20,463 bases of DNA from Gammaproteobacteria bacterium (GTDB taxonomy: Bacteria > Pseudomonadota > Gammaproteobacteria > Pseudomonadales > Pseudomonadaceae): positions 1 to 20,463 of the forward strand of contig JAAZCO010000412.1 of the NCBI GenBank assembly GCA_012513235.1, in the 5' to 3' direction. Under the pieces are notes generated by a model that was given only the letters and a program-made list of their open reading frames with translations, was not told the origin of the DNA and did no database searches. Shown piece by piece: positions 16,012-20,463 of this stretch (position 1 is its first letter; each line of letters opens with the position of its first letter). A program made the position numbers and the translations under genes.

Positions 16012-16944
16012 TTATAACCCATCAACTACTTTTATGCGCTCAACCACTCGATCAACGAGATCATCTGGGCGGAACTTAGCTAAAAAATCATCCGCACCCA
16101 CTTTTTCCACCATCGCCTTATTAAAAACACCTGACAGCGAGGTGTGCAACAAGATGTGCAGATCTTTCAAACGCGGCTCGTCGCGTATTTGCGCAGTTAA
16201 GGTATAACCATCCATTTCGGGCATTTCAATATCTGAAATCATCATCAGAAACTCATCTGCTGGATTTTTACCGTCTTGCAGCATCTCATGCAAATACTCA
16301 TAGGCTGCACGCCCATCATTCAGAGCAACCACCTCAACGCCCACCGCTTGCAAACAACGCAAGACCTGCTTACGCGCAACACTGGAGTCATCGACAATCA
16401 AAATTTTCTTACTCAGAGCACTGATACGAACTTGCTCAGTTAAGGAGTCAGTCGATATTTCTTCCGAAGACGGTGAAACCTCTGCTAGCACTTTCTCAAC
16501 ATCAATCACTTCCACCAACTCATTATCTAAGTGGGTTACCGCAGTCAAATAGTGATCGCGGCCGGTGCCCTGTGGTGGCGGATGAATCGCTTCCCAGTTC
16601 AAGTTCACAATACGATCAACAGCACTGACTAAAAAGCCCTGCTCTTTCATATTGTACTCAGTGATAATCACAAAACCTTTTTCAGGATTGTCTAAGGCTT
16701 TGGGGCTGGTGGCTAAAGCCAGATCCATCACCGGTATTGTTCGCCCGCGCACACTGGCAACACCGCGCACAATAGGATTAGAGCGCGGCATGATGGTTAG
16801 CTTTGGACACTGCAGTACTTCGCGCACTTTAAAGACATTAATCCCGTAGAGTTGTTTGCCATTTAAACGAAACAGCAACAACTCCAAACGGTTTTTACCC
16901 ACCAACTGCGTTCGCTGGTTTACTGAATCCAATACACTAGCCAT
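16012..16944 (-). CDS. cheV: Chemotaxis coupling protein CheV (CheW-REC fusion)
   Basis: Scaffold that links chemoreceptors to CheA and can be phosphorylated, probably for adaptation or as a phosphate sink. The 310 residues comprise an N-terminal CheW domain (about 15-160: LFRLNGKQLYGINVFKVREVL, RGVASVRGRTIPVMDL) and a C-terminal receiver (about 179-305). Receiver residues are intact: Asp185/Asp186, phospho-acceptor Asp238 in SDIEMPEMDG, Thr268 and Lys290. I chose the ATG at 16944, with GGAG 7 nt upstream; the frame extends eight codons further without a better site. Divergent from flgA, with about 76 bp between starts. Confidence 0.95.
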   Translation of the reverse strand: MASVLDSVNQRTQLVGKNRLELLLFRLNGKQLYGINVFKVREVLQCPKLTIMPRSNPIVRGVASVRGRTIPVMDLALATSPKALDNPEKGFVIITEYNMKEQGFLVSAVDRIVNLNWEAIHPPPQGTGRDHYLTAVTHLDNELVEVIDVEKVLAEVSPSSEEISTDSLTEQVRISALSKKILIVDDSSVARKQVLRCLQAVGVEVVALNDGRAAYEYLHEMLQDGKNPADEFLMMISDIEMPEMDGYTLTAQIRDEPRLKDLHILLHTSLSGVFNKAMVEKVGADDFLAKFRPDDLVDRVVERIKVVDGL

Positions 16945-16992
16945 ACTCAAGCTCCTACTTTTGAACACTCACTGGCGCAAATCACACTCAAT

Positions 16993-17010
16993 GCGGCACA
17001 TTTCCTGCTT
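16993..17010 (+). promoter_or_regulatory. Possible sigma-54 promoter for flgA
   Basis: CGGCAC (GG at 16995-16996) and CTGCTT (GC at 17007-17008) have the required GG-N10-GC spacing and resemble the TGGCAC/TTGCW consensus, with one mismatch in each box. Sigma-54 with FleQ control of early flagellar genes is known in Pseudomonas. Transcription would start near 17020, right at the proposed start codon, which is awkward. Confidence 0.3.
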
Positions 17011-17020
17011 AAACAATGAT

Positions 17021-17776
17021 ATGAAACTATTGATGACGTTTTCTTGGCACTCGCTACAACTCAGCCGCATTCTTAAGCAGGCCGTTTCTGCGTGCTTTAT
17101 AATTGCTTTAACCGGCCACGCTCAAGCACAAAGCCTGCAACAACAGATTATCGGCACCAGCCAAGCATTTCTTGAGAAAATTACGGCACAACACCTCCAT
17201 GATAACAATATCAATGGGCGTCATAGCGTCAAAATAGGCCGACTTGATCCACGCCTGCGCCTACCCGCTTGCTCTATACCTTTACAAGCTAGCTTAGAAA
17301 GCCCTGCGCAACCTATTGGTCGTGTCACTTTAAGGGTGCGCTGCGACAGCAACGCTCCTTGGACTATTTTTGTACCTGGGCACGTTAACCTCTATCAGGA
17401 TGTGGCAGTGGCTGTACGCTCAATGCAACGCAATAGCGTTATTCAACACTCTGACGTACAGCTTGCTGAGCGTGATGTTAGCAGCCTACGCCAAGGCTAT
17501 ATACTCAATCTTGAAAATGTTATCGGACAAAAACTCACACGCCCAGTGCAGCCAAACCAGGTTATTGCCGTGAGTGCATTAAAAGCAGCCACTGCAGTCA
17601 ATAAGGGCGACGCGGTCGTGATTAGCGCCAGTGGTACCTCGATGTTTGTGCGCATGCCCGGCATGGCATTAGAAGAAGGCGCTATTGGTCAGCAGATTCG
17701 CGTACGCAACACCCGCTCGAACCGTGTCATTCATGCTCGCGTTACCGCACCTGGACAGGTCGAGGTAGCAATGTAA
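17021..17776 (+). CDS. flgA: Flagellar basal body P-ring formation protein FlgA
   Basis: Periplasmic chaperone that helps assemble FlgI into the P ring. The 251-residue product has a basic N-terminus, a hydrophobic segment (about 17-32, LKQAVSACFIIAL) and a likely signal peptidase site after HAQA. The mature part holds LQQQIIGTSQAFLEKI, GRLDPRLRLPACS, a SAF domain (about 120-185) with RNSVIQHSDVQLAERDVSSLRQGYI and VIGQKLTRPVQPNQVI, then the C-terminal GTSMFVRMPGMALEEGAIGQQIRVRN and VIHARVTAPGQVEV, all FlgA signatures. The start is uncertain: ATG 16991, 17021 and 17033 are in frame and none has a clear RBS. I took the middle one. It is the first gene of the plus-strand flagellar series. Confidence 0.9.
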   Translation: MKLLMTFSWHSLQLSRILKQAVSACFIIALTGHAQAQSLQQQIIGTSQAFLEKITAQHLHDNNINGRHSVKIGRLDPRLRLPACSIPLQASLESPAQPIGRVTLRVRCDSNAPWTIFVPGHVNLYQDVAVAVRSMQRNSVIQHSDVQLAERDVSSLRQGYILNLENVIGQKLTRPVQPNQVIAVSALKAATAVNKGDAVVISASGTSMFVRMPGMALEEGAIGQQIRVRNTRSNRVIHARVTAPGQVEVAM

Positions 17777-17801
17777 GGCTCTGTACATTAAAATGGACAG
17801 C

Positions 17802-17828
17802 TAAATTCATACAGCACTGGCTCGATAC
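17802..17828 (+). promoter_or_regulatory. Distal sigma-28 (FliA) promoter-like element upstream of flgM
   Basis: TAAA (17802-17805), a 15-nt spacer, then CTCGATAC (17821-17828), which matches five of the eight bases of GCCGATAA including the central CGATA. The spacing equals the FliA consensus. It lies about 25 bp after the flgA stop. Confidence 0.4.
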
Positions 17829-17868
17829 CCCTAATTATTAGCCACGTTTTTTATATGCAAAATAGCGC

Positions 17869-17895
17869 TAAAGTTTCCTGTAGCAAGGTCGATTA
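17869..17895 (+). promoter_or_regulatory. Proximal sigma-28 (FliA) promoter of flgM-flgN
   Basis: TAAA (17869-17872), a 15-nt spacer, then GTCGATTA (17888-17895), matching six of eight positions of GCCGATAA. Transcription would begin near 17902, about 30 nt before the flgM ATG. FliA-dependent flgMN is established for Pseudomonas aeruginosa, which makes this the likelier main promoter of the two. Confidence 0.55.
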
Positions 17896-17933
17896 CCTAG
17901 CAAGCGTTAAAATATCGTATTCGAGGTTTCTAT

Positions 17934-18260
17934 ATGGCTATCGACTTTAATAATCCAAATAACACTGCAAGGTTGAGCAAGCCCACCATTTCAAGCTCGC
18001 ACAACTCAGCGCAAACTAACACGCAAGATACTGTTAAAAACAACTCAGCAACCACAGGCAAATCAGCTATTGCTGGCGAATCGGTACAACTGAGTAAAGA
18101 CGCACGCCAATTGCAAAGTGTGTCACAAAGGCTTGCAGATATGCCCAGCGTAAACTCAGATAAAGTTGCGCAGCTTAAACAAGCTATTGCTGATGGCAGC
18201 TATCAAATTGATAACGAGCGCGTGGCAAGCAAAATGCTGAGTTTAGAAGCACAATTTTAA
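17934..18260 (+). CDS. flgM: Anti-sigma-28 factor FlgM
   Basis: Binds sigma-28 (FliA) in the cytoplasm and holds back late flagellar genes until the hook is complete, when FlgM is exported. The 108-residue protein fits the family. The N-terminal 40 residues are polar, Asn/Ser/Thr-rich and disordered (export region). The C-terminal half carries the sigma-binding helices: VQLSKDARQLQSVSQRLADMP and VNSDKVAQLKQAIADGSYQIDNERVASKML. RBS GAGG is 7 nt before the ATG. The two sigma-28-like elements upstream suggest that FlgM controls its own transcription through FliA. flgN follows after 37 bp. Confidence 0.95.
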   Translation: MAIDFNNPNNTARLSKPTISSSHNSAQTNTQDTVKNNSATTGKSAIAGESVQLSKDARQLQSVSQRLADMPSVNSDKVAQLKQAIADGSYQIDNERVASKMLSLEAQF

Positions 18261-18297
18261 AGCTCAGCTACGACTTTACCTTTAGATGAAAGTGATT

Positions 18298-18765
18298 ATG
18301 TCTGACCAGCGCCTACTTGAACTTTTCCTCAATGATATCGGCACGGCACAGCAGCTACTTGACGTGCTCGAGCAAGAGTTCAGCGCCTTAAGCGCCCGCG
18401 AACTCACACAATTGCAAGAGCTGCTGACCCACAAGCAACCTCTGCTACGTATGCTCGAGAGCCATGCCACTGAGCGCAGCAAGTTACTGCTACAAAGTCA
18501 CTTCAATGCAGACTCTGCAGGCCTACAACAGCTTGCAGCAGCCTCCAAATTGGGCACCGAACTACTCAGCAGCAGCTCGCAACTGAGTGAGTTACTGGAA
18601 CAGTGCCAAGACGCCAATCTACGCAACGGTCGCTTAATTCGCAGCAATCAAACCAGCGTCAGCAGCATGCTTAATATCATTCGCGGCAATGATGCACCCA
18701 AGCTGTACGACAAGACCGGTAGCGCCTCCAACAGCAATAAACAGCGCCCTTTCAGCCAAGCTTAA
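18298..18765 (+). CDS. flgN: Flagellar export chaperone FlgN
   Basis: Cytoplasmic chaperone for the hook-associated proteins FlgK and FlgL before type III export. The 155-residue protein is almost wholly alpha-helical: LLELFLNDIGTAQQLLDVLEQEFSAL, RELTQLQELLTHKQPLLRMLE, then a central variable part and a conserved C-terminal helix NLRNGRLIRSNQTSVSSMLNIIRG that in FlgN binds the substrate. The tail KTGSASNSNKQRPFSQA is disordered. I chose the ATG at 18298 (MSDQRLLELF) because FlgN proteins begin just before this helix; an in-frame ATG at 18286 would add four residues. Neither has a good RBS, so translation may depend on flgM. Confidence 0.9.
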   Translation: MSDQRLLELFLNDIGTAQQLLDVLEQEFSALSARELTQLQELLTHKQPLLRMLESHATERSKLLLQSHFNADSAGLQQLAAASKLGTELLSSSSQLSELLEQCQDANLRNGRLIRSNQTSVSSMLNIIRGNDAPKLYDKTGSASNSNKQRPFSQA

Positions 18766-18856
18766 ACACTAAAGATATCAAACCATAACGCAATAACTGC
18801 TGCTATACTTTGCAATTATTTGCGCATTCAATACGGTTAAAAGGAAGTTGCTGCTA

Positions 18857-19600
18857 GTGCCCGACTTATTTTCTGATGACGACATGTCATTACCGCCACA
18901 AACACTCAGATCCCCTATCGAGATCTGCGCTCACTTGCGCGCACTGATGTTGAGCAGAGCTCCATTAGAACTGAAGTTTTCAGACTCCGGGCAAATCTAT
19001 CAAAGCTACATTGTGGACGTCGATCGCGACAACAATCGCATCGCTCTTGATGAGCTGATTCCAAATAACGGACAATTGCACCTACTTAACGGTATTGAAC
19101 TGACCATTACCACATACCGTGAAGGCGTGCGCATGACATGGTCACACAACCAGCCTGCACTCGCCGACAGCCTAGACGGCTCGCCTTGCTATTGGCTGAC
19201 ACTGCCAAGGGAAGTCACCTATCATCAGCGCAGAAACGCTTTTCGCGCCGATACGCTACCCGAGCAATCTCTAGACGTGCAAATTGACAGCAAAAAAATT
19301 GAGCAACCGATTGCTGGACGCCTGTTGGATATCTCAGCCACAGGCTGCAAAGTTGAACTCAAGTCACATTGTCAATCGCTGCAACCCGGGCAACTCTATG
19401 AAACTTTCTCTATCAGCTTACCCGCGGGCAACATCACCTTAAGCGCCGAACTGCGCCACCTGCAGACTATTGAGCCGTCCAACGCCCTATTGGCTGGATT
19501 TAAGTTTCACGCATTTACTGGCGCCGACCAGCGCATGATCGAGCGCTTTGTCTATCAACTACAACGCGAAGCGCGCCGCAGCGATGATGCTCTTTTTTAA
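18857..19600 (+). CDS. flgZ: Flagellar brake protein FlgZ/YcgR (PilZ domain, c-di-GMP receptor)
   Basis: Cytoplasmic c-di-GMP receptor that slows or alters flagellar rotation when the second messenger is high. The 247-residue protein has an N-terminal YcgR domain (about 15-118: LELKFSDSGQIYQSYIVDVDRDNNRIALDELIP) and a PilZ domain (about 121-240). The c-di-GMP motifs are intact: RxxxR at 126-130 (RNAFR) and DxSxxG at 158-163 (DISATG). No ATG fits the 5' end. I favour the GTG at 18857, 11 nt after AAGGA; TTG 18848 is too close to it, and ATG 18884 would remove nine residues. It lies 91 bp after flgN, as in Pseudomonas, and is followed by a terminator. Confidence 0.92.
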   Translation: MPDLFSDDDMSLPPQTLRSPIEICAHLRALMLSRAPLELKFSDSGQIYQSYIVDVDRDNNRIALDELIPNNGQLHLLNGIELTITTYREGVRMTWSHNQPALADSLDGSPCYWLTLPREVTYHQRRNAFRADTLPEQSLDVQIDSKKIEQPIAGRLLDISATGCKVELKSHCQSLQPGQLYETFSISLPAGNITLSAELRHLQTIEPSNALLAGFKFHAFTGADQRMIERFVYQLQREARRSDDALF

Positions 19601-19647
19601 GAGCACTTAACCACTAAGCCAACAGCACAAAACCCAAACACTAGATA

Positions 19648-19678
19648 CAAAAAAACCAGCACTAGGCTGGTTTTTTTG
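19648..19678. terminator. Bidirectional rho-independent terminator (flgZ and tRNA operon)
   Basis: A 13-bp inverted repeat, 19648-19660 against 19666-19678: core CCAGC/GCTGG, loop ACTAG, with seven A's on the left and seven T's on the right. It serves flgZ rightwards and the minus-strand tRNA operon, which ends at 19701, leftwards. Confidence 0.93.
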
Positions 19679-19696
19679 CTTTAAGATTTAATCTTA

Positions 19697-19785
19697 AATA
19701 TGGCGTCCCCTAGGGGACTCGAACCCCTGTTACCGCCGTGAAAGGGCGGTGTCCTAGGCCACTAGACGAAGGGGACAAAACCTTC
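19697..19785. repeat. 89-bp direct repeat containing tRNA-Glu, copy 1
   Basis: This segment recurs at 19921-20009 with no difference that I can see, 224 bp away. The identity includes 4 bp past the encoded CCA and 9 bp before the tRNA 5' end, so it exceeds the tRNA itself. It fits a local tandem duplication or gene conversion. Confidence 0.85.
19701..19776 (-). tRNA. tRNA-Glu (anticodon UUC), distal copy
   Basis: 76 nt on the minus strand with encoded CCA. The acceptor arm is GTCCCCT/AGGGGAC with discriminator G. The D-arm includes GTCTAGTGGCCTAGGAC, the anticodon loop is CTTTCAC flanked by CCGCC/GGCGG stems, and the T-arm is CAGGGGTTCGAGTCCCCTA. Last gene of the Ala-Glu-Glu series. Its sequence is identical to the copy at 19925-20000. 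Confidence 0.98.
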
Positions 19786-19920
19786 GAACATAAGCATTTA
19801 TAATGCCTATCAGTGTTATTTTGCGCTAAACGATTTTCGCCGTTACTGCACATCAATATAACTTCTACTTTAACGATTTAATTCGCCAAACAAGTTACAT
19901 ATTAGAGCATAGGCTCTGAG

Positions 19921-20009
19921 AATATGGCGTCCCCTAGGGGACTCGAACCCCTGTTACCGCCGTGAAAGGGCGGTGTCCTAGGCCACTAGACGAAGGGGAC
20001 AAAACCTTC
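19921..20009. repeat. 89-bp direct repeat containing tRNA-Glu, copy 2
   Basis: Second member of the repeat pair described at 19697-19785. The 135-bp spacer between the copies (19786-19920) is AT-rich and not repeated. Confidence 0.85.
19925..20000 (-). tRNA. tRNA-Glu (anticodon UUC), proximal copy
   Basis: 76 nt on the minus strand with encoded CCA; acceptor, D, anticodon (loop CTTTCAC) and T arms all pair. Identical to the distal copy. It lies 57 bp downstream of tRNA-Ala in the same transcript. That spacer contains a CATAACA/TGTTATG hairpin (20015-20034) that may guide processing. Confidence 0.98.
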
Positions 20010-20057
20010 TTAAACATAACACATTCATGTTATGCCACTTTTCATTTAATTGAGAAG

Positions 20058-20133
<76 letters not shown>

Positions 20134-20151
20134 ATCTCGTGGACGGGGCGT

Positions 20152-20180
20152 ATAATAGGATTTTAACGACACAGTGTCAA
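20152..20180 (-). promoter_or_regulatory. Strong sigma-70 promoter of the tRNA operon
   Basis: On the minus strand: TTGACA (20175-20180), a 17-nt spacer, TATTAT (20152-20157), then a GC-rich discriminator ACGCCCCG (20144-20151). The -35 box is perfect and the -10 has one mismatch. A GC-rich discriminator is typical of stable-RNA promoters under stringent (ppGpp) control. The expected start is about 10-14 bp before the tRNA-Ala 5' end. Confidence 0.9.
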
Positions 20181-20222
20181 GCGCATTTATTGACTGAACT
20201 GATAAATAATATTTAATGCTCA

Positions 20223-20463
20223 CTAACACTGCAAGGAACCGTAGAGCTGCGCATATAAACCTGGCTGCGCAATCAGCTCTGAGTGCGTACCATTTTGCAC
20301 GACACGCCCCTCATCGAGCACTAAAATACGATCAGCTTGCCTCACCGCACTTAAACGATGGGCAATAATTAATGTGGTGCGCCCAGCCAAAAACCGGTTA
20401 AGCGCTTGATGCACGGCAAACTCAGTCGCGCTATCTAAGGCTGAAGTGGCCTCGTCTAAAATC
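20223..20463 (-). CDS. ABC exporter half-transporter, C-terminal end of the ATPase domain (cut by window edge)
   Basis: The last 79 residues of an ABC ATPase, entering from the right edge. They read ILDEATSALDSATEFAVHQA (Walker B, catalytic Glu and D-loop), then TTLIIAHRLSAV (H-loop His) and the end VLDEGRVVQNGTHSELIAQPGLYAQLYGSLQC. This arrangement is that of MsbA/MdlB-type exporters with a fused membrane domain, which would lie outside the window. The stop is TAG at 20223-20225. No clear terminator separates it from the tRNA promoter 43 bp downstream, so read-through is possible. The substrate cannot be inferred from this end. Confidence 0.9.
   Translation of the reverse strand, partial: ILDEATSALDSATEFAVHQALNRFLAGRTTLIIAHRLSAVRQADRILVLDEGRVVQNGTHSELIAQPGLYAQLYGSLQC

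Noticed and set aside
18766..18847. TAAA-N15-CGCAATAA resembling a sigma-28 promoter, and TATACT, before flgZ
   Set aside because: The -10 matches FliA consensus too poorly, and TATACT has no -35 partner; flgZ may be read from flgM-flgN or an unseen promoter.

Overview
The window is ordinary chromosomal backbone from a gammaproteobacterium of the Pseudomonas lineage. The evidence is gene content and local order: an flgZ-flgN-flgM-flgA-cheV-cheR type block, a PlsB acyltransferase beside an ABC-2 exporter operon, and Prc and a lipoprotein FKBP close together. Base composition looks near 50% GC, lower than in typical Pseudomonas. A low-GC relative in Pseudomonadaceae (Thiopseudomonas/Denitrificimonas type) would fit, but that is inference. 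I saw no insertion sequence, prophage, CRISPR array or obvious island.

Layout. 1-1042 (minus): start of an ABC-2 permease gene and its ATPase gene, overlapping by ATGA. 1318-3783: plsB. 3798-4611: a sigma-70-like promoter, a yybP-ykoY manganese riboswitch and a GDT1/MneA-type manganese exporter gene. 4723-5679 (minus): quinone oxidoreductase. 5775-7901: prc with a strong terminator. 7996-9147 (minus): a three-gene operon (HTH regulator, unknown protein, Sel1-repeat protein). 9361-10134 (minus): FKBP-type isomerase lipoprotein. 10297-11115 (minus): tcdA. 11313-13394: rlmA, an unknown gene and a YpfJ-type zinc metallopeptidase. 13456-15063: a membrane-anchored FMN/3Fe-4S glutamate-synthase-like protein, ending at a bidirectional terminator.

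15121-19600 is the flagellar/chemotaxis block. cheV-cheR are on minus; flgA, flgM, flgN and flgZ are on plus. Two sigma-28-like promoters in tandem lie before flgM. FlgA helps build the P ring, FlgM restrains sigma-28, FlgN chaperones hook-associated proteins, FlgZ couples c-di-GMP to motility, and CheV/CheR tune chemoreceptor signalling. 19697-20180 is a minus-strand tRNA operon (Ala-GGC, Glu-UUC, Glu-UUC) behind a near-consensus promoter with a GC-rich discriminator. The window ends in the 3' end of an ABC exporter half-transporter gene.

Nothing here looks like a wholly new system. The most rewarding element is the manganese riboswitch leader at 3830-4035. A 14-bp hairpin there overlaps the closing strand of the aptamer, and a second, mutually exclusive hairpin covers the exporter's ribosome binding site. 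No gene-free stretch reaches 300 bases; the longest, 1043-1317, shows only weak signals.
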